DNA from: Candidatus Collierbacteria bacterium CG_4_9_14_3_um_filter_43_16
GTDB taxonomy: Bacteria > Patescibacteriota > Microgenomatia > UBA1400 > MFAQ01
Direction: 5' to 3'
Length of the DNA: 25,727 nucleotides
Assembly (NCBI GenBank): GCA_002789895.1
Contig: PFUC01000090.1
Coordinates: 15,469-41,195, forward strand
Notes under the pieces: model-generated
Told to the model about the DNA's origin: nothing
What the model saw: only the letters and a program-made list of their open reading frames with translations
The model's database searches: none
Shown: piece after piece, positions 6,104 to 14,503 of the stretch
Position numbering within the stretch: position 1 is the stretch's first letter
How the letters are laid out: the number at the start of each line of letters is the position of its first letter
Program-made: the position numbers and the translations under genes

Positions 6104-8002
6104 CTAAAAGGTTTGAATTGGTTGAGGAGGCAGAGGTGCCCTCGGGGGAAGAATCACAGGCGCACGTCTGCGCTTTGAATCAATATAATTACTAATACCA
6201 AGCGCCATAATTATTACCACCGAAAAGATCATCAGACCACTAGATACACCAATGTATATTTTTCTTTGGTCCCTTGTAAACCGTGGGGTTTTGTCCTCAA
6301 AACCACTAATTTTGGAATTTGTTTCGCGAAGATATTGCTGTACGGTAGGATGATCTGGGTACATAGAGCTAACTTTTTCAAATTTAACTTTGGCAGGCTT
6401 AAAATATGAGATCCAGTAATTGTCGAGACCGCTTTTCCAGGTGTCGTAAGTGCTGCCGATCTCTTCCGTGACATTGTTCTTTGCCATTAGATCCTTGAGA
6501 TCTGCTATGTCCCTTAGAAAATTGTAATTTCCACCGCCCTCTTCCGGGGTAATTCCATAAGTGGCCAACCCCACAACCTTTCCTTCCGATGAAACTGCTG
6601 GCCCACCGCTATTACCGTGATTAATCGAGGCGTCGGTTTGAATTAGGTTCTTCTTGTTTCCTTTGGCCTGCTTGAATGCACTAATAACCCCTTTGGTAAA
6701 AGTCGGCTCCGCATTCGCAGAAGTGTCCAGAAGCTGACTGTTGCTTCCCATAGCAACTCCGGGAAAACCAATTAGCATCACACTGGAACCGACACTAACA
6801 TCATCCATTTTCCCCAGGGGCAGAGCCGGGAAATTGGTACCATTGATTTTGAGTAAGGCAACATCTGAGGTGGTGAATCCCATTGTGGGATCCGGAGCAG
6901 CGTAGTCCGAGGCAATCAGCGTAGCTGTTACAATACCGGAACCAACATTGACACCGGTTTTGGAAAGTTGAACGGGGATGTTTCCCAGTTGAATAAAATA
7001 TTTATTGACCTCGTTTCCGAGTTTGATGAGATTTTTCTTATACATATCCCCTACTAAGGCGGCCATTTGATAGATGGTTTCTTTACTTGAATGTGCTTCC
7101 TTTATTTTCACTTCAAGAAGCGATCTTTCCACCGGCATTCCTGTGAGAGCAGTAAAATACGCTTGGAGTGAGTCAATCAACAAACCATCGAGCCCTCCCG
7201 TGGTAACTCCATAAAAAAGTGCCGTTTCCGGAAGATTGCTGACTACATGGCCATTCGTAGCAATATAGCCATCCTTGTTGACAAAAAAACCGCTTCCCGA
7301 CTGAGCCAGACAAAAAGGATAAACCTTCTCATCTAGTCTGACTTGAGCACAATAATTATTTAAAATCATGACTACAGACGGGCGGACCGTCGCGGCGAGT
7401 CTCGCCGAGTCGTCCGGAGTAGAGACTCCCTTAACTTCCGGCACACTTACTATGGAGACAACTTGAGAAACAAGATCTTCGACATCTTTTCTGGATATGA
7501 CATCCGGCATAACCGCCAAAAGGGTAATCCCTTCCGAATTTGTCCAGATATCAACTATTTTTTCGGCCCCAAAAAATTTATATGAATAACTTGTTATAGA
7601 CCACCCTTCTACCTCGGACCTTGAACCTATGAAGGGCTTAGGGGCGATAAATTCCGGTCCTAGAATTTGTTTCAATTTGACGGAGTCGATACTCTCTAAG
7701 GTCACTCTAACAGTTACTGATTGATTTTGATGATAAAAGATCGGATCATCTGTTTGGGGCGGAAGCCAAACAGAAGGATTGTATTCAATCTTCACGGGAA
7801 GTTTTTGAGACCGGCCATCCCAAATGTTATCGTTTTCAACAAAAATTCCTTCCGGAAGAGCAGGAAGGAGATTACTAACCAGACCAAGGTCGGCACGGCT
7901 GGATAAGTCTTTTTTGTCGTCTAGTACCAATAGAACCAACCCAATAGAGGAAAGAAAAAATGTCAAGATAAACAAACCCATTAGACCCTTCTTGGGATTC
8001 AT
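6104..8002 (-). CDS. Membrane-anchored trypsin-like (HtrA/DegP-type) serine protease
   Basis: A 632-residue protein with an N-terminal signal anchor (residues 5-28), an N-terminal domain of unknown fold (about 45-195) and an S1C-like protease domain. The triad is His252 (in YIATNGHVVSN), Asp380 (in TTSDVALLKI) and Ser465 (in INHGNSGGPAV). His and Asp are about 128 residues apart against roughly 30 in DegS/DegP, so there is an insertion of about 100 residues, largely helical. A second hydrophobic helix at about 582-607 is followed by basic residues and a Pro-rich end (PPRAPLPP). No PDZ domain is seen. Likely role: envelope protein quality control. Start: ATG at 8002 with TACACT 6 nt upstream and no close SD. 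Confidence 0.9.
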   Translation of the reverse strand: MNPKKGLMGLFILTFFLSSIGLVLLVLDDKKDLSSRADLGLVSNLLPALPEGIFVENDNIWDGRSQKLPVKIEYNPSVWLPPQTDDPIFYHQNQSVTVRVTLESIDSVKLKQILGPEFIAPKPFIGSRSEVEGWSITSYSYKFFGAEKIVDIWTNSEGITLLAVMPDVISRKDVEDLVSQVVSIVSVPEVKGVSTPDDSARLAATVRPSVVMILNNYCAQVRLDEKVYPFCLAQSGSGFFVNKDGYIATNGHVVSNLPETALFYGVTTGGLDGLLIDSLQAYFTALTGMPVERSLLEVKIKEAHSSKETIYQMAALVGDMYKKNLIKLGNEVNKYFIQLGNIPVQLSKTGVNVGSGIVTATLIASDYAAPDPTMGFTTSDVALLKINGTNFPALPLGKMDDVSVGSSVMLIGFPGVAMGSNSQLLDTSANAEPTFTKGVISAFKQAKGNKKNLIQTDASINHGNSGGPAVSSEGKVVGLATYGITPEEGGGNYNFLRDIADLKDLMAKNNVTEEIGSTYDTWKSGLDNYWISYFKPAKVKFEKVSSMYPDHPTVQQYLRETNSKISGFEDKTPRFTRDQRKIYIGVSSGLMIFSVVIIMALGISNYIDSKRRRAPVILPPRAPLPPQPIQTF

Positions 8003-8035
8003 ACATTCAGTGTACCTCTTGTCCCGCTCCGGCGT

Positions 8036-8293
8036 CTAGTAGTTGAGATTAACTTTAACTGTGGGAGAAATTAAGAAAATAGTGGGCGTAGGTAAAATTT
8101 CACCCGATGGAGTGGCTGAATTGGTGGCTTCTGGAGAAATTAAAACGGGAAACTCTTCTCGGGAAGGACTTATTGGAACAGCGGCCGGAAAGTCGTAATT
8201 TTTTTGAGGAATGTCTGGACCGATCCAAAATACGGCAATGGCAATCCATATCACAGCGATCAATAATATAATTAGTCCGATCATTCCTCTCAT
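8036..8293 (-). CDS. Small single-pass membrane protein with Pro/Ser/Thr-rich exterior
   Basis: 85 residues from the ATG at 8293: a hydrophobic helix at about 5-26 (LIILLIAVIWIAIAVFW), then a Pro/Ser/Thr-rich segment (AAVPISPSREEF and later SGEILPTPTIF) resembling the linkers in the neighbouring lipoprotein PPIase and SDR tail. TATACT lies 6 nt upstream of this ATG, supporting it over the TTG at 8308. It lies 34 nt upstream of the membrane protease gene on the same strand. Unknown function; an accessory to the protease is possible. Confidence 0.65.
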   Translation of the reverse strand: MRGMIGLIILLIAVIWIAIAVFWIGPDIPQKNYDFPAAVPISPSREEFPVLISPEATNSATPSGEILPTPTIFLISPTVKVNLNY

Positions 8294-8358
8294 GACAAGA
8301 GTATACAAGAATTAGCTAGTCCGTTGAGAGTGCTTTTTCTCCAATTACTTTTTCGCCA

Positions 8359-8526
8359 TTAGCCACTTTGAGTTCCGTCTTCATATTTCCAGGTTTTGAA
8401 TCTGACACCGGAAACCCCCTCTATTGTCGTCCACTCGCTCGCGACAATTGGACCGGAAAATTCTTCATTCGCGATGACACTACCATTCGGACTGGCAAAA
8501 TCTATTTTATTTTCTTGGTTGGCCAT
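8359..8526 (-). CDS. Small hypothetical protein, possibly truncated by a frameshift
   Basis: 55 residues from the ATG at 8526 (MANQENKIDFASPNGS) to a stop at 8359. The composition looks protein-like (SGPIVASEWTTIEGVSGV) but I recognise no family, and there is no clear RBS. The +1 frame from about 8371 reads ELKVANGEKVIGEKALSTD and stops at 8316, also protein-like, so the intact gene may span 8316-8526 and encode about 70 residues. A longer TTG start at 8589 is possible. No membrane segment. Confidence 0.4.
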   Translation of the reverse strand: MANQENKIDFASPNGSVIANEEFSGPIVASEWTTIEGVSGVRFKTWKYEDGTQSG

Positions 8527-8635
8527 AGTTATTTCAACCCAATTTGGGATAATGGCAGGCTTTGAAGTGATATAAGAAATGTAGACCAATTAGGTTTGAA
8601 TTTTCAGAAATGTTCATAACTAATACTTTACTACG

Positions 8636-10066
8636 CTAACCTAATGCGAGTCCCGCAGCCACAGAAGTAAAAGGGTCAAACTCTGTAACCTTATCTGACC
8701 CAAAAATTTCTTTCAACATATTCTCAAATACTGGAATCAAAGAAGAACCGCCAGTTCTAATTACAATATCTATATCCTCTGGTTTTAGGTTGGCCTTTTC
8801 CAAAGTCCTCATTACACATTCCCTGACTGCTTCCACCCTTGGCGCAATAATCTCTTCGAACTCTTGTCTGGTTATCTTTTCGTCTATATTTATCAGATCA
8901 TCTTTGAAGTGTATTTTTGTCTCCTCCTTGTTTGTTAGTTCTTTCTTTGCCACCTCAATAGCTTCATACATCTCAAACCCAAGATTTTTTTGAATCAGAT
9001 ACAACAACCTCGTAATCGCTTCCGGATCAGAACATTTATATTTGACACTACCGGTAAGAAATGAAATATCATCCGGATTATTTAAGTTTGGAATTCCAAA
9101 CCAAGATCTAAGTCCGGTAATAATATGTCCCGGAATCAACATCTGCTGTTCCCCAAATCGAACTTCGGTTCCAAAAAGCTTACCCAACTTGTGATAAAAA
9201 ATGTCGGAGTTGAGTAGGTCTCCGCCGATATAGACTCCGTCTGTTGCAAGTATCTTTGACTCAGTTCCTGTTTCCATGAGAGTGGTATCAAAAGTACCTC
9301 CACCAAAATCAAAAACCAGCACGTTTTTTCCCTTACTAGGAAATCGAGACAGGTAGTACTTGGCCGCCGCCACTGGCTCAAACTCAAACTTGACCTCATC
9401 AAAACCAGCGGATTTGATTGCTTTCTCTAGTCTATCCTGGGCCTCCTTATCTGCCTTTAGGTCAATTGAGAACTTAACTGGCCTTCCGCAAACAACCGAC
9501 TTCTTTTCGTCATTTCCAAAAGCATCCGCTGCCTTCTTAAGGTTATTTACAAAAATACCGATCATCTCTTCCAGTGAATATTCTTTTCCAAAAATACGAA
9601 CCCCTTTATAGTTAGGAGATTTTAAAGCTGATTTGAGTGCGTGAAACAACCTACCTGTTCCAAAGTCCATCTCTTCGTAATAGTCTGGAACTTCGGTGGT
9701 AACTATTTTTCCGCTTTCTTTGGTATACAAAATAAATGTCTTGTAAACACCTGTGTAAATCTTTCTTTTTATACCGTGATGTCTTGACTTGTTGTCATTT
9801 AAATATGTCTTAACTGCCAAACTGCCTGTACTAATTTTCTCTTCCCCCTCATACCAAACCTGGTTATGCATAAAGGTGTTAGTGATAATCTGCTCCTTCG
9901 TCACTTTATTCGAAATCATTAACTTTCTGGGGTAAAAGTACAAGGCAGATCTAGCTACTCCCTTGTCGCTCGCTTCAGGATTAATGGGTATTAAAAGTGG
10001 CTCGCCATTTACGAGAGTACTCAAAGAGGAATTTGTCGTGCCAAAATCTAAGCCATAAAAAGACAT
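8636..10066 (-). CDS. Hsp70-family ATPase without substrate-binding domain (YegD-like)
   Basis: 476 residues covering an actin/Hsp70 ATPase fold only. Visible motifs: phosphate-1 GLDFGTTNSSLS (5-16), connect-1 EPVAAAKYYL, phosphate-2 VFDFGGGTFDTT and adenosine motif IRTGGSSLIPVF. It ends with SVAAGLALG, typical of Hsp70 ATPase domains, so the peptide-binding domain and lid of DnaK are absent; E. coli YegD has the same layout. The chaperone or regulatory role of this subfamily is not well defined. It is the last gene of the 15.5-8.6 kb minus-strand run, but TATAAT 9 nt before its ATG suggests its own promoter in the 26-nt gap after the carbamoyltransferase gene. Confidence 0.9.
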   Translation of the reverse strand: MSFYGLDFGTTNSSLSTLVNGEPLLIPINPEASDKGVARSALYFYPRKLMISNKVTKEQIITNTFMHNQVWYEGEEKISTGSLAVKTYLNDNKSRHHGIKRKIYTGVYKTFILYTKESGKIVTTEVPDYYEEMDFGTGRLFHALKSALKSPNYKGVRIFGKEYSLEEMIGIFVNNLKKAADAFGNDEKKSVVCGRPVKFSIDLKADKEAQDRLEKAIKSAGFDEVKFEFEPVAAAKYYLSRFPSKGKNVLVFDFGGGTFDTTLMETGTESKILATDGVYIGGDLLNSDIFYHKLGKLFGTEVRFGEQQMLIPGHIITGLRSWFGIPNLNNPDDISFLTGSVKYKCSDPEAITRLLYLIQKNLGFEMYEAIEVAKKELTNKEETKIHFKDDLINIDEKITRQEFEEIIAPRVEAVRECVMRTLEKANLKPEDIDIVIRTGGSSLIPVFENMLKEIFGSDKVTEFDPFTSVAAGLALG

Positions 10067-10092
10067 GTGTGCTCAATTATAACCTCTATTGT

Positions 10093-11598
10093 TTACTTTT
10101 CGTACCTTTTTCCGTTTATATACAGCACATCGGCTTCACTATTAAAAAAGTTTCTAAAAGCATCCTCAGGAGTATCGATAATAGGCTCATTCATGACATT
10201 AAAAGAACTGTTCATCAGTATTGGCACTCCAGTAAGCTCTCCTATTTTTACTAGGACTCTGTGAAGTACCGGATTGTCACTCTCCATCATCGTCTGAACT
10301 CTACTTGTACCATCAAAGTGGACGATTGCCGGGGCTAGCGACTTTGTGTTTTCTTTGACTTTTGGACTAAACGTCATGTGAGGTGATCCGCCTGGTCTGA
10401 AATCAAAAAATTTCTCCGTGAACTCGGAAGCAACAATTGAAGCAACTGGTCTATAAGGCTCTCTCTTCTTAACCTTCTGGCTAAGTTTGTCTCTCATCTC
10501 CAAAGAGTCAGCCAGTCCAATGAAACTTCTGTGACCCAACGCTCTCGCACCAACCTCACTTCTACCTTGATACCAGGCAATAATTTTATGGTCTAAAAGG
10601 TCTTGAACTAATTTTTCAGGAACCTGATCAAGATCACCGAATCCTCGACCCAAATATGGATATTCGCACTTTACCTTTGGATTGTGAAACAAAATCGCTC
10701 CTAGTGATTGTCCCGGATCTCCAGAAACAGGTGAAATATAGACATTGTCAAAAGCTCTAGATTCCAACAGTTTTGTATTTAAAACGACATTAAGAGCACA
10801 ACCACCAACAAGTGACACATTCTTTGACAAGTCTGAATAACTTAAAATCTTTTTATAAAAACTATCAACCCAAAAGTTCTGTCCAACCAAGGCCAAGTTT
10901 CTTCTTCGCTCATCCTCCCATGGCTTGTCATAGTTCTTTGAAAGACTAAACAGTTCCAAAAGATGGTCGCATCCATTAAAGTGAAGTTTGTTTATTTCTC
11001 TCCAGTTCTCGCGCACCAGTTCAGACAGTTCTCCATCCTCGACACCCAACGCAGCCAAGCCCATGGTCTTACCTGGATAGGTATTATGAGCTCGACCTAC
11101 GGTTGGCCAAATTATCATTTGTGTGAGCGTTCCAAAAAACTTACCAGTCATCGGAGTATCGTCAAGGTCTTCCAATAACTCAACCTTATCTCCTTTTTTC
11201 AGATAAATCTTTGAGGTTCCATCTTCTGATCCACCGTCAGCGCAGACAATCAAAGAGTCTTCAAATCCAGATGGAAACGACGATCCTATGTGATTTTCAT
11301 GATGACCTGTCATGACAGGATCAAACTTTTTACCTAGAATTTCTACACCCGCCTCGCCAAACCTATTATTCCATTTGGCCAAATATAATTTGTCCATATT
11401 ATCAATACCTAAGTTCAGATACTTCAAGCCCATCTCAATCAAAGTACACATTACCTCAGGGCTATTTACAGGCATGTGTTTTTTGCCAAATACCCGTTCT
11501 GCCTCCAAGTGTAGAAGTATTTCTTTGTCAGAAGAAAATGTCACACATGAGTCGTGAAATCCAAAATATACTGATAGGAAGTGATTATTTTTAGGCAA
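10093..11598 (-). CDS. Carbamoyltransferase, NodU/TobZ/CmcH family
   Basis: 501 residues. This family transfers a carbamoyl group from carbamoyl phosphate via carbamoyl-AMP to a hydroxyl of a sugar or small molecule. Visible motifs: N-terminal Kae1-like domain with metal-binding GHHENH (98-103) and CADGGSEDGTS (119-129), LVGGCALNVVLN, then the C-terminal domain with YQGRSEVGARALGHRSF, REPYRPVA, GTSRVQT and PILMNSSFNVMNEPII. The start reads as a TTG at 11598 that overlaps the stop of the upstream HD gene by 8 nt; no in-frame ATG is close. It lies in a cassette with two glycosyltransferases, so the acceptor is plausibly a sugar or glycan, which is an inference. The two-domain architecture is complete. 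Confidence 0.92.
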   Translation of the reverse strand: MPKNNHFLSVYFGFHDSCVTFSSDKEILLHLEAERVFGKKHMPVNSPEVMCTLIEMGLKYLNLGIDNMDKLYLAKWNNRFGEAGVEILGKKFDPVMTGHHENHIGSSFPSGFEDSLIVCADGGSEDGTSKIYLKKGDKVELLEDLDDTPMTGKFFGTLTQMIIWPTVGRAHNTYPGKTMGLAALGVEDGELSELVRENWREINKLHFNGCDHLLELFSLSKNYDKPWEDERRRNLALVGQNFWVDSFYKKILSYSDLSKNVSLVGGCALNVVLNTKLLESRAFDNVYISPVSGDPGQSLGAILFHNPKVKCEYPYLGRGFGDLDQVPEKLVQDLLDHKIIAWYQGRSEVGARALGHRSFIGLADSLEMRDKLSQKVKKREPYRPVASIVASEFTEKFFDFRPGGSPHMTFSPKVKENTKSLAPAIVHFDGTSRVQTMMESDNPVLHRVLVKIGELTGVPILMNSSFNVMNEPIIDTPEDAFRNFFNSEADVLYINGKRYEK

Positions 11599-12220
11599 TT
11601 TCTGATTTTATATTGTTGATATAGTTAACAAAAACTTTCAGCTTCTTCTTCGCATTTGTTTTTGTATAGTTGAAAAAGAGTTTCTCACTTGTATCAACTA
11701 AGTTCTGAATTCCAAAATCAGACCAATATTTAAATGCTTCTGGAATGCTCTTCTTTGTTAGTGCTGCATCCGTAATCATTCTCCATATTTGCATATTGCC
11801 GAAGTTACATAACTCATCAGCATCTCTCAATACCTTACATTCCGGAGAAGAATTTACGGTGGGCTTCTCTTGAATGATCTCAGACATCTTGATCAAAGTT
11901 TCTTTTGAAACCATATTTCCTATGAATCTACCAATAAAGTCAGGACTTATTCTGTCGTGCTCGAGATTCCCCTTGGAACTGTAATCAATTAATGATTTAC
12001 TATCAACTGCCTTGACCTTACCGATATCATGAAAGAGGGCCGTAATGTATAACAAATCACTATCAACCTCAAGCTTTTCATTTTTTATTATCTTTTGTGT
12101 AAGATTGGCGACATGGATTCCATGAAAGTATCGGTACTCCTTTCCACCACCGGTTTCTTCGATGTTTTTAAATGCATTTAGTAACTCTGTTCTTAGTTTA
12201 GTTTTTATTTTTTTTATCAT
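11591..12220 (-). CDS. HD-domain phosphohydrolase
   Basis: 209 residues, with the metal-binding pattern of HD hydrolases: His36 (in YFHGIHVAN), the HD pair H64-D65 (ALFHDIGK), His88 (in GNLEHDR) and Asp133/Asp135 (in LRDADELCNFG). Such enzymes usually hydrolyse nucleotides or phosphate esters; the substrate is not evident. A Lys-rich N-terminus suggests nucleic acid or nucleotide contact but there is no extra domain. It lies 14 nt after the NDK-like gene and its stop overlaps the carbamoyltransferase start, so it is part of the same cassette. Start: ATG at 12220; only a weak GAG precedes it. Confidence 0.85.
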   Translation of the reverse strand: MIKKIKTKLRTELLNAFKNIEETGGGKEYRYFHGIHVANLTQKIIKNEKLEVDSDLLYITALFHDIGKVKAVDSKSLIDYSSKGNLEHDRISPDFIGRFIGNMVSKETLIKMSEIIQEKPTVNSSPECKVLRDADELCNFGNMQIWRMITDAALTKKSIPEAFKYWSDFGIQNLVDTSEKLFFNYTKTNAKKKLKVFVNYINNIKSEIA

Positions 12221-12234
12221 TTGAGCTCTATATT

Positions 12235-12675
12235 TTATAAATTACCAATATCAAAAAACAGACTAGCCTCTGCCATGGCTTCAGTAGGAGTGTCGGAAGC
12301 GTGAATCAAGTTGTGAAGAAAATCACAACCATGATCTTTTCTAACTTCATTGCGAATCTTCATTAGTGATTCACTGGCACACGACCCCCCAACTATTAGT
12401 ATCATAGACTGACCTGAGGACAAATAGCGAAAAAGTTCATCAGCCCACTCAAGCAAGATCCGATCCCCATATAGTTGAGCAATCATCTCTTGGTTCAAAA
12501 ACACTTCTTCTTTGTGAAGAACTTCTAAACCAGCCTCTTTGATCTTACCAAGTATCGCCTCCGCAATGTCTGTCGAGACTGCATCTGGTTTCAAAATCGC
12601 AAACCCAATTTCATCTGGTACAGCCTCAATTTCAACTTGAGTCTGACCAATTTGTTCTATTTCTTTGTTTATCAT
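12235..12675 (-). CDS. Divergent nucleoside diphosphate kinase-like protein
   Basis: 146 residues with an NDK fold signature: GFAILKPDAVS (24-34), an AGLEV segment after helix 1, RYLSSGQSMILIVGG, and the active-site-like HNLIHASDTPTEAMAEASLFF whose His125 aligns with the phosphorylated His of NDKs (usual N-x-x-H-G-S-D). The canonical Gly/Thr/Pro-rich stretch (around GxTxPxxAxPGTIR) before the active site is shortened and replaced by IRNEVRKDHGCDF, and there is a ~20-residue N-terminal extension. It may phosphorylate a non-standard NDP or a nucleotide sugar precursor. Translation starts at 12675, right after tandem TAA stops of the GT4 gene, so it is tightly coupled in the cassette. Confidence 0.82.
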   Translation of the reverse strand: MINKEIEQIGQTQVEIEAVPDEIGFAILKPDAVSTDIAEAILGKIKEAGLEVLHKEEVFLNQEMIAQLYGDRILLEWADELFRYLSSGQSMILIVGGSCASESLMKIRNEVRKDHGCDFLHNLIHASDTPTEAMAEASLFFDIGNL

Positions 12676-12678
12676 TTA

Positions 12679-13797
12679 TTATTTATTGTTTAGCAATTTT
12701 TTGTAAATACCCAAGAATGGCTCCAAGTTGTTTTTCCAGTCGTATTTTAGCTCAACAAACTCTCGGGCGTTCATACTTGCCTCCTTGTATCCGCCAAGAT
12801 TTTCCATTGTTTTGTGGATGGTCAGAGCATACTTTTCCATGTCGTCCTCGATTTTCAAGTATCTAGATATGTTTGAATCCAGACCTTCAACGCCCAAGTT
12901 TGTTGTAATCACCTGAAGACCCGATGCCATATAATCAAGAATTTTCAATCTAGTTCCCGATCCTTGAATAATTGGCGCAATTCCCATGTCGTATCCAGCT
13001 AGTAAGTCGCCCAAATTATCCATTCCCCCTTTGAAAATCAATCCTTTGACATTTTTGTATTTTTGAATTGTTGAATACGGAGTATTGCCAACTATAGTAA
13101 CAGTGTATCTTTCATCCAATCGGAGCAATTCTGGCAAAATTTTGTCCACGATTACCTTTAGACATTCTTCATTGGGTGGGTAATACATGTGCCCCAAAAA
13201 TAATATCTTGTATCTGGGTTTATACCTTGGAACGTACTTAATTGCTTCTGTATTGATTGCCCCCTTGTAAACAGTGATCTTTTCTTCGTCTATACCCATT
13301 TCTATCAAGTGCTGTTTATCAACCTCTGACCTACACAACAAATGATCAGCCACCATACAGGCATTTTTTTGTAAAGACAATATCTCACCAATTTTTTGAC
13401 TATCGTCAGAAAACTGCGAACACAAAATATGATCTATATTTATTACTTCATATATGACTTTGACTCCAAGTCTTTGGAGCCTTACCCCCATGTTCAGGAT
13501 TTCTTCCGCGTTATAGATATGAGAAATCTTGATATTTTTTAGGCAGTGGAGATATTCCAGAACGCCAGTATCGTGGTAATAGTCGTCAGATGGTAGAAAA
13601 ACCGTACCGAATTTCTGACTGTAATATAGTTCAGGTTTGTCCCAGCCTCGATATGAGATAACCAGACTTGGCTCTACGGCTTTTGTGTCAAACAGCGCGT
13701 TCATCAAGTTAAGAATAGAATAGTTTGTGCCGTTCCTAATGGGTAGAAACGATCCATCTACGAAAAACGACACATTGTGTTTGTTGGAGTTATTCAT
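12679..13797 (-). CDS. GT4-type glycosyltransferase
   Basis: 372 residues with a GT-B fold. The C-terminal nucleotide-sugar half shows ITVYKGAINTEAIKY, YKILFLGHMYYPPNEEC, the GSGTRLKILDYMASG segment and VITTNLGVEGL, the pattern of retaining GT4 enzymes. The N-terminal half binds the acceptor and lacks membrane helices. I use the ATG at 13797, which overlaps the stop of the kinase gene by 8 nt, rather than the GTG at 13824. Donor and acceptor are unknown. Its place in the cassette with a GT2 enzyme and a carbamoyltransferase suggests a surface glycan or glycosylated metabolite. Confidence 0.9.
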   Translation of the reverse strand: MNNSNKHNVSFFVDGSFLPIRNGTNYSILNLMNALFDTKAVEPSLVISYRGWDKPELYYSQKFGTVFLPSDDYYHDTGVLEYLHCLKNIKISHIYNAEEILNMGVRLQRLGVKVIYEVINIDHILCSQFSDDSQKIGEILSLQKNACMVADHLLCRSEVDKQHLIEMGIDEEKITVYKGAINTEAIKYVPRYKPRYKILFLGHMYYPPNEECLKVIVDKILPELLRLDERYTVTIVGNTPYSTIQKYKNVKGLIFKGGMDNLGDLLAGYDMGIAPIIQGSGTRLKILDYMASGLQVITTNLGVEGLDSNISRYLKIEDDMEKYALTIHKTMENLGGYKEASMNAREFVELKYDWKNNLEPFLGIYKKLLNNK

Positions 13798-14503
13798 TTT
13801 TCTTGATAACTGCTTTAATTTCACCTAGTATCTGTGCCTTTGTCTTTTTACCATCCAATTTGTACATCCTGGTCTGTGGTTCTACTGTGGCGTAAAAATG
13901 ATGGCAATACTCTTCAAAGTAGTTAAGGAAGTTTGGATTGAGCCAGGGATTGTCACTATTAAAATCAGGTTTTCTATTTTTTCTGAGGTATGATATCTCA
14001 ATTGGTGTTTCAACATAAAAAACACAAAAAGGTTTGATAATCTTTCCGCTCTCTATACTGTCACAATACCAGTCGTAAACACGAGAGTATCTTTGAGTAT
14101 TATTTATCTTGTCTGATGCCCAATAAAAAGCTAGCGTACTAACGTAATATCTATCCAACAAACCAACCTTGTGTTTTGAGGCTAAAACGCGTTTAGTTTT
14201 CTCTTCATCACTGTTTAAATAAAACTCTACTGGCTGTGTATCTACTGGTTCGTAAGGAAGTATCTGGTCTACAAGTTCTAATTTCTTATTTATCCTAAGG
14301 CTGTTGAGGGCGGTTGTTTTTCCACTACCAGGCAAACCCTCTAAGGTATAAATAAGTTTTTTGGGAAATTTCTCCAACTCATTATCTTGTGACTTTATTG
14401 AGGCAAACAGTACATCTGAGAAATCGTTATTTGTTATCTCTGGCTTAAATCCTCGCGAGACTATCTCTTTCAGCCATTGTGGCATTAACTGTTTATTTTT
14501 CAT
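13790..14503 (-). CDS. P-loop kinase, thymidylate/deoxynucleoside kinase-like
   Basis: 237 residues. After about 48 N-terminal residues a Walker A motif GLPGSGKTT (56-64) follows a hydrophobic strand, and LLDRYYVSTLAFYW (115-128) matches the DR(Y/W) catalytic/lid-proximal motif of thymidylate and deoxynucleoside kinases. FYVETPIEISYLRKNRKPD looks like the Walker-B-like strand and following Arg-rich lid region. It could phosphorylate a nucleoside, nucleotide or sugar. The N-terminal extension is unusual for Tmk. Its start overlaps the GT2 stop by 11 nt and its stop overlaps the GT4 start, so it is in the middle of a translationally coupled set. Confidence 0.83.
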   Translation of the reverse strand: MKNKQLMPQWLKEIVSRGFKPEITNNDFSDVLFASIKSQDNELEKFPKKLIYTLEGLPGSGKTTALNSLRINKKLELVDQILPYEPVDTQPVEFYLNSDEEKTKRVLASKHKVGLLDRYYVSTLAFYWASDKINNTQRYSRVYDWYCDSIESGKIIKPFCVFYVETPIEISYLRKNRKPDFNSDNPWLNPNFLNYFEEYCHHFYATVEPQTRMYKLDGKKTKAQILGEIKAVIKKNE

